DNA of 64,000 nt from Lachnospiraceae bacterium (GCA_017520425.1 JAFXFO010000011.1:34523-98522), one strand, 5' to 3'. Positions 1 to 9,130 are shown, counted from the first letter of the stretch. Program-made: numbers and translations. Notes: generated from the sequence alone by a model not told the origin.

Positions 1-1
1 T

Positions 2-964
2 CGACTCTTTCTTGTTATTACCCTACTTGTTTTATTAACCGGTTGCGGTAGGCAAACCGTGCAGTCCGACTCACCTATTATTCCTGATAGTACGCCAACT
101 GCGGAAGCCACGACCGCGCCTACAGAACCTGCTTCAGAGGAAGTACCGCTTCCTACGGATGCACCTATTCCTACTCCGGAAGAGACTCCGTCCACCGTAC
201 CGGATCAGACCGAAGTTCCCGCATCTACGGCAGTGCCTGATATTACGGAAGCTCCTTCCACGACTTCATATCCCGATATTACAGAGACTCCTGACACAAC
301 TGCAGTGCCCGAATTCACACCAACTCCCGTTGCTACCGATGAGCCGGAAGTGTCTGAAGTTCCTACTTCAGCACCTACTGCTACACCTGATCAGGACAGT
401 ACTTCCACACCGAAACCGGAAGCAACTCCTATTGTTACTACTGTACCTACAGAAGCACCGACACCTGTACCTACTCCGGAACCCACTCCCGCACCCACAG
501 CGGCACCGACTCCGGCGCCCACACCGGTGCCTACACCAGCACCCACTCCCGTACCAACTCCTGCACCGACGCCTGTTCCTACACAGGCACCCTCAACAGG
601 ACATGATTTGGTGAAGGCTCAAGAAGTATTTAATCTGGTAAATTCCATTCGTGCCGAAAACGGGTTGCCTGCTTTAGTCTGGGATGACAGATTATACGAG
701 GCTGCTGTAATCCGTTCGCAAGAAATCAGTGTTTTCTGGTCTCATACCCGACCGGACGGAACCGATTGCTTCACCGTTTCGGATGTTCTTCATGGTGAAA
801 ACATAGCCTCCGGCTATCCCGACGCCGCCAGTGTGGTAAACGGATGGATGGGTTCTCAGGGACATAAAGAAAACATATTACGAAGCAGCTTTACACGTAC
901 CGCCATTGCATACTACCTGGCCGCAGACGGAACCCCTTACTGGTGCCACCATTTTGGTTATTAG
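2..964 (+). CDS. CAP/SCP-domain lipoprotein, 5' end missing
   Basis: The reading frame is open to the left window edge, so the true start lies outside. The first residues form a hydrophobic signal segment ending in a lipobox (LLTGC, Cys codon at 44-46), so the protein is predicted to be a lipid-anchored surface protein. A Thr/Pro/Glu-rich spacer follows, ending in [10 protein letters not shown]-type repeats (up to about 600). The C-terminal ~115 residues are a CAP (cysteine-rich secretory protein-like) domain: [27 protein letters not shown] and the closing HHFGY. This architecture is common in Clostridia; the molecular role of bacterial CAP domains is mostly unknown. The GTG at 59 is not the start, because the lipobox lies upstream of it. 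Confidence 0.9.
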   Translation, partial: RLFLVITLLVLLTGCGRQTVQSDSPIIPDSTPTAEATTAPTEPASEEVPLPTDAPIPTPEETPSTVPDQTEVPASTAVPDITEAPSTTSYPDITETPDTTAVPEFTPTPVATDEPEVSEVPTSAPTATPDQDSTSTPKPEATPIVTTVPTEAPTPVPTPEPTPAPTAAPTPAPTPVPTPAPTPVPTPAPTPVPTQAPSTGHDLVKAQEVFNLVNSIRAENGLPALVWDDRLYEAAVIRSQEISVFWSHTRPDGTDCFTVSDVLHGENIASGYPDAASVVNGWMGSQGHKENILRSSFTRTAIAYYLAADGTPYWCHHFGY

Positions 965-1011
965 TGATATATTTATTCACAAATTATTTACGAAACGTTT
1001 TCCCTTTTTCG

Positions 1012-1040
1012 TTGACAAATAAATCTTTACCTCATATAAT
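1012..1040 (+). promoter_or_regulatory. SigA-type promoter of the 132-aa gene
   Basis: TTGACA (1012-1017), a 17-nt spacer and TATAAT (1035-1040): both hexamers match the consensus. It implies a 5' UTR of about 105 nt before the gene at 1152. Confidence 0.8.
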
Positions 1041-1151
1041 GTAAATAGACAGAATATTTAGAATTGTTCAGCCCAATTGAGTGGCACAAATACTCTATCA
1101 CTTTATTGTGTCAAAAAAAACTATACATTATAAAGAAAAGGAGAAAACACT

Positions 1152-1550
1152 ATGGCAAAAGTAAATGGTGCACAATCAGTAGAAACAATTCCCGGCAGAA
1201 AAATCGTTCTCTCCGCAGGAGTAGGCAAAACTAATATTGATGAATTAAAATGGCTCAGTGAAACCGTTTTGAAAGAAGCAGCCGCGTGGAAATCCACCGG
1301 ATGGGCTTACATCGCAGACTGCTCCAAGATGAATCCGGTCACTCCGGCAGAAGGCGGTGAACTGGTTATCATGACCAAGAAGTTCGTAGAAGCCGGATGT
1401 AAGGCTTTCGGCTTTGCAGAAGGAAGTTCCGTAATGCTGAAACTTCAGGCACAGAAAAATACACAACGTTCCGAAACCGGCGTATTGGAAGGACATTTCG
1501 CAACCGTAGAAGAAGTATTAACCTGGCTGAAGGATACGGTAGGCATCTAA
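1152..1550 (+). CDS. Small soluble protein of unknown function
   Basis: 132 aa behind a good ribosome site (AAAGGAG at about 1137). There is no signal peptide or membrane segment. Alternating strands and helices (GRKIVLSAGVG, WAYIADCSKMN, KAFGFAEGSS) with a C-terminal helix EEVLTWLKD weakly suggest a STAS/SpoIIAA-like fold, but I do not recognise the family with confidence. It has its own consensus promoter and a strong terminator, so it is monocistronic. The PilZ gene follows directly on the same strand. Confidence 0.8.
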   Translation: MAKVNGAQSVETIPGRKIVLSAGVGKTNIDELKWLSETVLKEAAAWKSTGWAYIADCSKMNPVTPAEGGELVIMTKKFVEAGCKAFGFAEGSSVMLKLQAQKNTQRSETGVLEGHFATVEEVLTWLKDTVGI

Positions 1551-1566
1551 ACTCAGCAAACGCAAG

Positions 1567-1594
1567 GAGGGGATTTAAACATCCCCTCTTTTTT
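1567..1594 (+). terminator. Intrinsic terminator
   Basis: Inverted repeat GAGGGGA / TCCCCTC (1567-1573 and 1582-1588) followed by six T, just after the 132-aa gene. Confidence 0.85.
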
Positions 1595-1618
1595 AGAAAC
1601 TGTTAATGGGGGTATTTT

Positions 1619-2230
1619 GTGGGACATATTTTATCGGAAGTGGCAGAAGGGAATCGCTTTGTATTACATATATCCGCCGACAACAATTCACTTGACCTGT
1701 ATGGCATAGTAAAAAGACATTTAAAAGAGAATATTGCCTTAATCACCATCCTGTACAACCAACGTTTGAGTTTCGAAAATGTGCATGTGGATATGGAAGC
1801 CATGGGGGAAGACAGTATCCCCATTATGTGGCGTAATGTGAAGGTAGTGGCCTATAAGGAGGACTATATTGTCCAGGCTCCTACGGATGGTGTGAAGCAC
1901 AATCGTCGCGGTTGCTTCCGTGTAGCTATCGGTATAGTCGCGCAGATGCGGTCAAGCGGCAACGGTGCCAAGCACGTGCTGGTGAAAGACATCAGTCTGA
2001 CCGGCTTTGCCATTGCGGATCGCAAGAAGGAATTGGAGCTTAGCAAGGGTACTCTTCTCTCCATCTATTTTGAAGATGCGGGCTGTGTCATTGATTTGAC
2101 CGGCAAGCTGGTTCGTATCGAAGAACGGGAAGAAATGACCGTATACGGTTTTGAAACCATTAACCTTTGCAGGGATTTATCCTCTTACTTAAGTCTGAAG
2201 CAACGACGAAACCGTACCAGATTAGATTAG
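1619..2230 (+). CDS. PilZ-domain protein (predicted c-di-GMP receptor)
   Basis: 203 aa from a GTG start, with a GGGGG ribosome site about 7 nt upstream. The N-terminal ~90 residues resemble a YcgR-N-like beta-rich flagellar-brake module. The C-terminal PilZ domain shows the c-di-GMP binding signatures NRRGCFRV (RxxxR type, about residue 95) and DISLTG (D/NxSxxG, about residue 124). PilZ proteins with these motifs bind cyclic-di-GMP and alter motility or export. The HD-GYP protein at 37456 is a candidate enzyme of the same signalling network. A terminator follows. Confidence 0.85.
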   Translation: MGHILSEVAEGNRFVLHISADNNSLDLYGIVKRHLKENIALITILYNQRLSFENVHVDMEAMGEDSIPIMWRNVKVVAYKEDYIVQAPTDGVKHNRRGCFRVAIGIVAQMRSSGNGAKHVLVKDISLTGFAIADRKKELELSKGTLLSIYFEDAGCVIDLTGKLVRIEEREEMTVYGFETINLCRDLSSYLSLKQRRNRTRLD

Positions 2231-2242
2231 TTACAAACGCAA

Positions 2243-2279
2243 AACGCGGAAGCATTTGACTGCTCCCGCGTTATTTTTT
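2243..2279 (+). terminator. Intrinsic terminator after PilZ gene
   Basis: 12-bp stem with one mismatch (AACGCGGAAGCA / TGCTCCCGCGTT, 2243-2254 and 2261-2272), then a T-rich run. It lies between converging genes. Confidence 0.85.
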
Positions 2280-2281
2280 CT

Positions 2282-3652
2282 TTACGCTTCTTCTTTTTTC
2301 TTTTTCTTAAATCGGCTTAAGAAGCCTGCACCCTTATAGAAGAGCTGGTTCTTGTAAACCTTACCGGTTACAAGGATTAAGACAATGGTTGTCACCAACA
2401 AAATGCCCACATACAATATGCTTTCCACTACGGTAATATTACCCACTACAATATCACTGGGTAATAAATAAGCACTGGTAATAGGGAAAATACGCGCCAA
2501 GGTCATTAACAGGCCACCGGGTCCACCGCCTGTAAGGCTTGACAATGGTAAAAAGATACCGGCAAAGTAACCTATGATTACCGCCATTGTATAGTAACCC
2601 ATTGTCTGTGCCAGACTTTCTGCCTTATCTGCAAAGCTGGCAACCATACCTGCCAATACACAGTAGAACAGGAATGCCAGGCAAGCTGTTAAAAGTCCCA
2701 GTATCAAAGCACCTGTACTAAAGGCCGTGCTTCCATCCTTACTCTTTAACAGATTAAACACCTCTATCAGGTAATTAGTATACTCCGGATAAATCATTTC
2801 TTTGGCAACCCAGTGGCCTGCAAAGAAGCCGCCTACCAAAGAACCGACCCAAACAACCATCTGCAGGATACCGCTGCATGCAGTAGCCAAAATCTTACCC
2901 CAAATCAAACCATAGGGTCTGGTCATGGTCAACATCATTTCCATCAGCTTGGTCACCTTTTCCGAGCTGACCACATTACCGATACTCTGTCCGTACAAAA
3001 TAGTCATCATATATAGGAATATTACGAAAATGAAGGGCAATGCGAAAGCTACCAATTCCTCACCTATACTCTTTTCATCCTCACCGGCATCCAGCAGGGT
3101 GGTATTCACAGCACTCATTACCACACCCAGCTTCTCCATGGGGATGTCAGAAGAAAACAGCTTACTCTGCTCCATTACAACAGTTAATGCAGAAAGGAAA
3201 TCTTCTCCGTCATCCTTGGATATTGCAGAATTCTCCGGCAGATACATACTCATAAGATATCCTTTGTCGGATTCTGTAATATGGAGTACCGCATCCTTGC
3301 TTCCGGTATCCGGATCCGCTTCCTTGGCAAGCTTCTGCACAAGCTCTTCTGCCTTTCCTTCTTCCGTCTTAAAGCTTACATTGGGATACTTTTCACCATA
3401 AGCCTCCTTAAAACCATCCAGATACAATACCTGAAGATTACTTTCATCAATAACGTGTACTACCTTAAGATCTGATATCTCCTCTTCATCATCCTGCTGG
3501 ACAAAAGCCATAATAATACTGATAGCCATACCTGCCAATAACAATGCGATAGCCACACCAAGGGTAACACTCTTATACTTTTTCGTACTTACACCCTGCT
3601 TAAAGGTGAAAGAAAAGACATCTCTCCAACCATGAAATAAGGATCTATTCAT
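2282..3652 (-). CDS. ABC-2 type exporter permease (NatB-like), second copy
   Basis: 456 aa starting at the ATG at 3652, which overlaps the end of the previous gene by 8 nt and has a good GGGGG ribosome site. The longer frame to 3697 runs inside the upstream gene and is rejected. One N-terminal membrane anchor (ALLLAGMAISIIMAF) is followed by a large extracytoplasmic domain and then about five or six C-terminal membrane helices, the NatB/ABC-2 layout. It is a paralogue of the adjacent permease: both begin GW(R/K)(D/E)VF-FT-QG. With the ATPase at 5065 it probably forms a heterodimeric exporter. The substrate (Na+, peptide or drug) cannot be read from sequence. Confidence 0.85.
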   Translation of the reverse strand: MNRSLFHGWRDVFSFTFKQGVSTKKYKSVTLGVAIALLLAGMAISIIMAFVQQDDEEEISDLKVVHVIDESNLQVLYLDGFKEAYGEKYPNVSFKTEEGKAEELVQKLAKEADPDTGSKDAVLHITESDKGYLMSMYLPENSAISKDDGEDFLSALTVVMEQSKLFSSDIPMEKLGVVMSAVNTTLLDAGEDEKSIGEELVAFALPFIFVIFLYMMTILYGQSIGNVVSSEKVTKLMEMMLTMTRPYGLIWGKILATACSGILQMVVWVGSLVGGFFAGHWVAKEMIYPEYTNYLIEVFNLLKSKDGSTAFSTGALILGLLTACLAFLFYCVLAGMVASFADKAESLAQTMGYYTMAVIIGYFAGIFLPLSSLTGGGPGGLLMTLARIFPITSAYLLPSDIVVGNITVVESILYVGILLVTTIVLILVTGKVYKNQLFYKGAGFLSRFKKKKKEEA

Positions 3653-5078
3653 GACTCTTTTCCCCCTTTCTTTCCACCTGTCTGCGATTCTTTGCAATCT
3701 GTAAGATATCCTTAAAGCTCATAACCTTACCATTGTAGAAAATCAATGACTCATATACCATTGCGGCAAGAGTGAATAATGCCCACACAAAAACCACCAA
3801 AATCAACAGACCGATAATACTGATTCCCAAAGGTACCTTGCCTAACAAAAGACATGCAGGCAATATAAAAGGAGATGAAATAGGAACCAGACAGCAAATA
3901 TTAGTAAAGGTAGGATTGCCTGCACCGCTATACATCATCATTACTACGCCAAAGCTTAAGAAGAAACCAACCAAAAGCAGCATCGTGTAAAGCTTGATAC
4001 TTTCTGCCATTTCCTCCAGCTTACTTGCTGTGGCACCGCATAAGCCTGCCAGCATACAGAAAAATAGCATACCACATATTACAGCCACCAATGCAATCAA
4101 AGCTTCGCCCACATTTACACCGGAAAGTAATTCCAGCATATCTGACGAGTCCATGACGGATACCTCCATTCCGGTACCGGCACTTGCAGCTACTTTCTCA
4201 GTCTCACCAAACATAGCCTTGTTAATGAAACCGGAAGCCACAAAGCAGGCAACCATAGCTACCGCCTGAATGATTACCATCACTAAATTTGCTAATATCT
4301 TACCGGTAAGCAAAGCCATGGGACGCACATTAATCATGAGATACTCTACCACCTTGGTGGACTTTTCGGTGATGATGGATGTGGCAATACTGCTACCACA
4401 AAGGTTAACAATCATGAATACCACCATTTGCAGTATATACATCACATTGTATTCATCCTCATTGATTGCCTGTGCCTCATCCTCTTCCGGTACGGTATCT
4501 CCGGCTTCTGTCACAAACTCCAGCTTGGTATCCACGGGACGATTTAAGAAATCCAGCTGCTCCTGGGATACCTGGATAGCATTGATTCTTTCTTCATCAA
4601 AATAATTCTTAAAGGTATCTGCCAGCTTCTGGGCATCGTCATTCTTCAAGTCTGCATTGGAGGCCTTAACGAAGGTCAGGTTAAAATAGCCTGCCTCTTC
4701 ATAGGTCATGTGCACGATAACCTCTTTGCTCTTTTCGCCTTCTTTATCCTTGCTCTTTTCCTCCAAAGCCTTCACATGATCGTCAAAGCTCATAGTGGGG
4801 GCAAGATTTATTTTTACATCCTTAAAACCTTCATCCGCAAGGGACTGGGTGTAATCGATGGGCAAGCCCACCTCGTCATAAACGGTAAATTCCGTTACTT
4901 CGCAATGATATGCTTCTTCCTCACTATCCATGTTATTGAACAAACTCACCACGGGCTTGGCCAGAAGCAGTATCAAGCAACCTGCAATTAAAAAGCCTTT
5001 ATAAGCCTTTCCCTTCATTCCCTGTTCCAGAGTGAAGCGGAAGACCTCTTTCCAGCCTATGTACTCACTCTTCCTCAT
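3645..5078 (-). CDS. ABC-2 type exporter permease (NatB-like), first copy
   Basis: 477 aa. It has an N-terminal anchor, a ~200-residue acidic extracytoplasmic domain and a C-terminal membrane domain of about six helices (MIVNLCGSSIATSII, ANLVMVIIQAVAMVACF and others), the ABC2_membrane_3/NatB plan. It is the middle gene of a three-gene operon: its start overlaps the end of the ATPase gene by 14 nt and its end overlaps the next permease by 8 nt, so translation is probably coupled. Two dissimilar permeases with one ATPase suggest a heterodimeric membrane part. Confidence 0.85.
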   Translation of the reverse strand: MRKSEYIGWKEVFRFTLEQGMKGKAYKGFLIAGCLILLLAKPVVSLFNNMDSEEEAYHCEVTEFTVYDEVGLPIDYTQSLADEGFKDVKINLAPTMSFDDHVKALEEKSKDKEGEKSKEVIVHMTYEEAGYFNLTFVKASNADLKNDDAQKLADTFKNYFDEERINAIQVSQEQLDFLNRPVDTKLEFVTEAGDTVPEEDEAQAINEDEYNVMYILQMVVFMIVNLCGSSIATSIITEKSTKVVEYLMINVRPMALLTGKILANLVMVIIQAVAMVACFVASGFINKAMFGETEKVAASAGTGMEVSVMDSSDMLELLSGVNVGEALIALVAVICGMLFFCMLAGLCGATASKLEEMAESIKLYTMLLLVGFFLSFGVVMMMYSGAGNPTFTNICCLVPISSPFILPACLLLGKVPLGISIIGLLILVVFVWALFTLAAMVYESLIFYNGKVMSFKDILQIAKNRRQVERKGEKSHE

Positions 5079-6009
5079 TTGCTGCCCCTGCTTTCTCTAC
5101 GAATATTTCGTGCAAAGAAGGCTCACGCAATTCGAAGCGGACTACCTTTTTGTTTTCCTTCAACAAATCAGCCAAAAATGCATTGGCCTGTTCTTCACCG
5201 GTTACCTTCAGCTGTGTGCCGTCGGGAGTATCGTTTACAACAGGAAGTGCATGCTTTTCAATCAGGTCTGCAAAGGACTCGTCACATTTTACCATCAGGT
5301 TTACACGGCCGTAGCCTTTCTTAATCTCGTTCAAGTCACCCTGAAGCACTGCCTTACCACGATTCAAAATGGTGATATCCTTACAGAATTCTTCGATGGT
5401 GAACATCTGGTGGGATGACATAATCAAATACTTGCCCTTGCTGATTTCTTCACGGATAATACCCTTGAATAAATCGGTGTTTACAGGATCCAAACCACTT
5501 AAGGGCTCGTCTAATATTAATAATTCCGGCTCGGAAAGAAGTGCAGCCATAAGCTGAATCTTCTGCTGGTTACCCTTAGAAAGTTGTTCTGCTGTCTTAG
5601 GTTTCTCCGGCTTCTTACCCTTTACCTTCTTAGGGGGATAAAGGTATTCTTCCACTTCCAGACGCTCTGCCCAGTATTTAATACGCTGCTTGGCAGTCGC
5701 TTTATCCACGCCCTTCAGCTTTGCAAAGTAAAGCAGCTGGTCCATCAGGGTATACTTTGGATACAGACCTCTTTCTTCTGCCAGATAGCCCACGTTCATA
5801 TTCATGGGGTCGATGGGCTTTCCATTCCAGAGAACTTCTCCGCTGTCCTTGGCAAGCATGCCTAAGATCATACGGATGGATGTGGTTTTGCCGGCACCGT
5901 TGGTACCCAAAAGTGCGTACACGCCGGGCTCTTTGAGTTCAAATGACAGGTTGTCAACAACCGTCTTTGAGCCGTAGGTTTTTGTTAGATTCTTGACTTC
6001 TAAAGACAT
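5065..6009 (-). CDS. ABC exporter ATPase (NatA-like)
   Basis: 314 aa. Walker A GTNGAGKT (about residues 35-42), signature LSKGNQQ (about 143-149) and Walker B LLILDEP (163-169) are present. A Lys/Pro-rich insertion (about residues 125-141) precedes the signature. The C-terminal ~90 residues resemble the DUF4162 extension of NatA-type ATPases. It is the first gene of the operon with the two permeases and energises export. AGGAGGAG lies just upstream of the ATG. Its leader holds one of two homologous structured elements in this window (6033-6188). Confidence 0.9.
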   Translation of the reverse strand: MSLEVKNLTKTYGSKTVVDNLSFELKEPGVYALLGTNGAGKTTSIRMILGMLAKDSGEVLWNGKPIDPMNMNVGYLAEERGLYPKYTLMDQLLYFAKLKGVDKATAKQRIKYWAERLEVEEYLYPPKKVKGKKPEKPKTAEQLSKGNQQKIQLMAALLSEPELLILDEPLSGLDPVNTDLFKGIIREEISKGKYLIMSSHQMFTIEEFCKDITILNRGKAVLQGDLNEIKKGYGRVNLMVKCDESFADLIEKHALPVVNDTPDGTQLKVTGEEQANAFLADLLKENKKVVRFELREPSLHEIFVEKAGAANEEE

Positions 6010-6032
6010 TTTCTCCTCCTTGTTTTCCGTCC

Positions 6033-6188
6033 GTGTCGGAAGGTATACCAGTCACTCACACACCGGATAAAAAACATGTCCCTTGTCCTGTGTGCCCTGT
6101 TCGGACGTAACGTCCGCACCGGTCACACATTCCTTCGGTACCTGTTCTTTTATACGGTGCATTACGTGACAAGTATACCCTCCGACAC
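6033..6188 (-). ncRNA. Structured 5' leader element, copy A
   Basis: On the minus strand, an outer helix (GTGTCGGA, GGTATAC and GTCAC arms with their complements) encloses a conserved core: GTAATGCACCG-TATAAAAGAACA on the 5' side and TGTTTTTTAT-CCGGTGTGTGA on the 3' side. These pair as CACCG/CGGTG and ATAAAA(G)AACA/TGTTTTTTAT. The core encloses an inner hairpin TGTGTG/CACACA. A TATAAT lies at 6207-6212, just upstream, and the ribosome site of the NatA-like gene lies just downstream. A second copy at 8110-8266 shares the core but not the outer-arm sequence. Its function is unknown; I do not recognise an established riboswitch class. Confidence 0.6.
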
Positions 6189-6256
6189 TAGTCGGTTCCT
6201 CATAGAAATTATATTAATAAATACTCAAGTTCGGTTTGTTAGATCGCTTTGAGTAG

Positions 6257-7027
6257 TTATTTCAGTTTGGGGTATAGGTTGTATGCATTCCTCGTGGTGG
6301 TTTTTTGTACTTCTTCAAGAGATATGCCCTTTATTTGGGCGATTTGTTCCACCACGTGGGTTAGTTTGCGGGAATCGTTGCGTTTGCCCCGGAAAGGTAC
6401 CGGTGCCAGATAAGGGCTGTCGGTTTCCAATACCATGCGGTCAAGGGGTAAGTATTCCACTACTTCTTTTAGTTTGCGGCCGTTGCCAAAGGTGACCACA
6501 CCGCCGATGCCGAAGTAAAAGCCCATATCCAGGAAGGTTTTAGCCAGCTCTTTGCTGTAAGAATAGCAGTGCACCACACCGCCCAAATCCCGGGCATTCT
6601 CAGCTTTCATGATATCCACTGTATCCTGGGCTGCATCCCTGGAATGGATCACCACGGGAAGCTTCACTTCCCTGGCCAGTGCCAGCTGACGGACAAACCA
6701 TTTTCTCTGAATGGCACGGTCCGGCTCATCCCAATAATAATCCAGGCCGATTTCACCTACTGCCACGCATTTTTCCAATGCGCAATTTTCCCGAATCCAT
6801 TCTATATCGCTTTCGGTCAATTCGCCGCTGTCCGTGGGGTGAATCCCCAAGGCGCCGTAAACAAAGTCATACTGCTCCATTAACTGTATGGTCCGCTTGC
6901 AGGCACCCAGGCTGGAACCGATATTCACAATGCGTTCTACTCCTGCACCTTGCATGCTTTGCAATAATTCTGCACGGTCTTCATCGAAGGCCTTGTCATC
7001 ATAATGGGCATGTGTATCGATGATCAT
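6257..7027 (-). CDS. TatD-family metal-dependent hydrolase
   Basis: 256 aa with the full TatD plan: DTHAHYDD metal site at residues 4-11, GEIGLDYYWD near the middle, PVVIHSRDA, GVVHCYSYS and the C-terminal ETDSPYLAP. TatD proteins are cytoplasmic 3'-5' exonucleases/deoxyribonucleases of the amidohydrolase superfamily. Its ATG overlaps the stop of the upstream dehydrogenase gene by 4 nt (ATGA), so the two are co-transcribed and probably translationally coupled. No metabolic link between them is obvious. Confidence 0.9.
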   Translation of the reverse strand: MIIDTHAHYDDKAFDEDRAELLQSMQGAGVERIVNIGSSLGACKRTIQLMEQYDFVYGALGIHPTDSGELTESDIEWIRENCALEKCVAVGEIGLDYYWDEPDRAIQRKWFVRQLALAREVKLPVVIHSRDAAQDTVDIMKAENARDLGGVVHCYSYSKELAKTFLDMGFYFGIGGVVTFGNGRKLKEVVEYLPLDRMVLETDSPYLAPVPFRGKRNDSRKLTHVVEQIAQIKGISLEEVQKTTTRNAYNLYPKLK

Positions 7028-8085
7028 CCAAACACTTCCTCCATCTCTTTATAAAGACCGGCCAATCTTTCATAGGACAAATCCGTCTCATTTAAGATGG
7101 TATAACGGTCCGGTCTGCTGGCTGAAGCCTGCTGCCAGGCTGCCACGAATATTTCTTCGGTGATGCCCCAGCTTGAGGGCTTCACAGGTAATTTATATTG
7201 TTTCAACAATCTGGTAATCTTGGCAATATTGCGGTTCTGGAAAATACATGCTCCGTAGCTTCCCATAGCCACTGCAATACCGTGTGTCACATTCACCTGC
7301 TCACTGAAATTCTCCTCCAACGCATGGCAGAATAAATGCTCGGAACCGCTTGCAGGTCTGGAATCTCCGGCGATTTCCATAGCCAATCCGCCCATTACCA
7401 GTGCCTGGGTCAGCAGCTTGATAAAGTCCTTGCTTTTTAAGGGTAACTCCTCGCTATAGCAAATGGTATTAAATGCCATCTTGGAAATCATGTAGGCGAA
7501 GTCATCCACCTTGCTGTTGCCCACGGTATGAGCCAGCTTCCAGTCATTCAGTGCGGTATATTTACTGACAGTGTCGCCGATTCCTGCCAAAAGCTGGCGG
7601 TCCGGCGCACCGGTTATCACATTCACATCTACGATGATGGCATCGGGAATGGTACATTTGAAGGTCTTACGGGCTTTGCCCTCGGTACCCAGTACTGCCA
7701 CGGGAGATGCCAGGCTATCATTACTCAAGGTAGTGGGCAGGCAAAGGTACATTGCCTTGCTGACAAAAGCAGCATATTTAGCCAAATCCAGCACGGTACC
7801 GCCACCAAAGCCGATGATTACATTCACATTATTCATGCAGGCATACTTGGCCAAAGCCACAGCATCCTCGAAATAATTATTCTGTACCAGATACACTTCC
7901 GACTTGTCAAAATCGTTCTGAAGCGCCCCGATAATATCTCCAAAAAGAGTCTGTAAATTAGAGTCTGTCACAATAATCACTTTCTTCTTTTTCATATCCG
8001 GCACACAATCGGCCATCACTTCATCCACCCGCTCAAAAATACCTTCCTGAACAATTAAATGATAGGGCAATCTGAAATTATTCAT
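7024..8085 (-). CDS. Iron-containing ADH-family dehydrogenase (glycerol-1-phosphate dehydrogenase-like)
   Basis: 353 aa from the ATG at 8085, which has GGAGG about 8 nt upstream. The longer frame to 8205 would read into the structured leader and is not used. Family features are GFGGGTVLDLAKYAAF (dinucleotide binding), LPTTLSNDSLASP, SGSEHLFCHALE and NVTHGIAVAMG (metal ligands). The order matches sn-glycerol-1-phosphate dehydrogenase (AraM/EgsA), which reduces dihydroxyacetone phosphate; a general glycerol-dehydrogenase-like role is possible. It is co-transcribed with tatD and preceded by structured element B. Confidence 0.8.
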   Translation of the reverse strand: MNNFRLPYHLIVQEGIFERVDEVMADCVPDMKKKKVIIVTDSNLQTLFGDIIGALQNDFDKSEVYLVQNNYFEDAVALAKYACMNNVNVIIGFGGGTVLDLAKYAAFVSKAMYLCLPTTLSNDSLASPVAVLGTEGKARKTFKCTIPDAIIVDVNVITGAPDRQLLAGIGDTVSKYTALNDWKLAHTVGNSKVDDFAYMISKMAFNTICYSEELPLKSKDFIKLLTQALVMGGLAMEIAGDSRPASGSEHLFCHALEENFSEQVNVTHGIAVAMGSYGACIFQNRNIAKITRLLKQYKLPVKPSSWGITEEIFVAAWQQASASRPDRYTILNETDLSYERLAGLYKEMEEVFG

Positions 8086-8109
8086 GTGGGGCCTCCTTCG
8101 CATATTTCC

Positions 8110-8266
8110 GTGCTTGGGCATATAGGTAGTATTCACACACCGGATAAAAAACATTCTCCTTAATCTGTGTGCCATATGCCGGACAGGTTTGTCAGTCAGT
8201 GACACACAGATTTCGTCGACTGTTCTTTTATACGGTGCATTACATACTACCTATATACCCAAACAC
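8110..8266 (-). ncRNA. Structured 5' leader element, copy B
   Basis: 157 bp, one base longer than copy A, with the same order of parts on the minus strand. The outer helix (arms GTGTTTGGG and AGGTAGTAT with complements) differs in sequence from copy A but pairs equally well. The core GTAATGCACCG-TATAAAAGAACAG / TGTTTTTTAT-CCGGTGTGTGA is nearly identical. The inner helix is AATCTGTGTG/CACACAGATT. A TATAAT lies about 15-20 nt upstream and the ribosome site about 20 nt downstream, as in copy A. Confidence 0.6.
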
Positions 8267-8303
8267 TGGGTTATGGAACAAAACATTATAATAATATATC
8301 AAT

Positions 8304-8966
8304 TTAAGGGTTCTGAATATTTCTCAGATACCCTTTTACTTCTAAAAGGGTTTCGAGGATTGCTTCCGAAAGGCTTCGCATTTCGTCGGTGGGGGGCATG
8401 AGGTCAGGCACCATCAGGGGGCGTAAATGTCCGGATGCCGCGGCACGGATACCATTGTAGGAATCTTCGATGGCGAAGGATTCTTCCGGTGCAACGCCTA
8501 ACTCTTCGCATGCCTTTAGAAAAATATCCGGCTGGGGCTTGCTGCGGGTCACCATATCTCCTCCCACAATCACTTGGAAGTATTCCAGGATGCCTGCGTC
8601 ACGCAACTGCTGTACCACCACTTCTGTACGTGTGGAGGAGGCCAGAGCCACCTTTATGCCTGTTTCCTTCAAATATTTTAGCAATTCTACCACACCGATT
8701 TTCATGGGTAGTCTGCCACCATCGTAATTATCATGGTAAATCTTGGACATTTCAGCTTTGTATGCATCATAGGGGAAATCACAACCGTAGCGGTCTAAGA
8801 ATTTCTCCTTGGTTTCCACACCGTTCACGCCCAAGCATTCGTTACAAGCCTCTTCGATATCCGGGATGGCGTATTTTTCTGCTACCACTTTCCAGCAATC
8901 GATTACCAAGCGCTCGGAATCAAATATAATACCGTCCATATCAAAAACCACTGCTTTGAAATCCAT
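8304..8966 (-). CDS. HAD-superfamily phosphatase/phosphomutase
   Basis: 220 aa. The start at 8966 is preferred over 8972 because GGGAG then lies 8 nt upstream. It carries HAD motif I FDMDGIIFD (nucleophile Asp in residues 8-12), motif II ALASSTR, and motif III/IV KPQPDIFLKACEELGV with AIEDSYNGI. The alpha-helical cap between motifs I and II places it with beta-phosphoglucomutase-like subfamily I enzymes that act on small phosphorylated sugars. It lies upstream of the dehydrogenase gene on the same strand, separated by about 220 bp that contain structured element B. Confidence 0.85.
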   Translation of the reverse strand: MDFKAVVFDMDGIIFDSERLVIDCWKVVAEKYAIPDIEEACNECLGVNGVETKEKFLDRYGCDFPYDAYKAEMSKIYHDNYDGGRLPMKIGVVELLKYLKETGIKVALASSTRTEVVVQQLRDAGILEYFQVIVGGDMVTRSKPQPDIFLKACEELGVAPEESFAIEDSYNGIRAAASGHLRPLMVPDLMPPTDEMRSLSEAILETLLEVKGYLRNIQNP

Positions 8967-9130
8967 AAGCATACTCCCATCCTTTCCACCTTATTGCTTT
9001 ACCATGATAAAGCCATACGAAATTATTATATGGTAACCAACATAAATTGACAATATATTTTGATAATCTTAATAAATTGTTCATAATTCACAATTGTTTA
9101 CTTTGTGGACGTTTCACTTCTTAAACCGAC

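Noticed and set aside
159-614. 151-aa Leu/Pro/His-rich frame on the plus strand
   Set aside because: It is a shadow frame of the Thr/Pro repeat region of the CAP lipoprotein.
5065-6009. Naming the exporter a sodium pump (natAB)
   Set aside because: Resemblance to NatAB is at family level only; nothing in the sequence fixes Na+ as the substrate.
8086-8205. 40-residue N-terminal extension of the glycerol-1-phosphate-dehydrogenase-like protein
   Set aside because: It is encoded by the structured leader element B and lacks family similarity.
9053-9082. Plus-strand promoter TTGACA-N17-TAATAA
   Set aside because: It points into the 3' end of the converging DUF2812 gene with no plus-strand gene; AT-rich intergenic sequence makes this match unsurprising.
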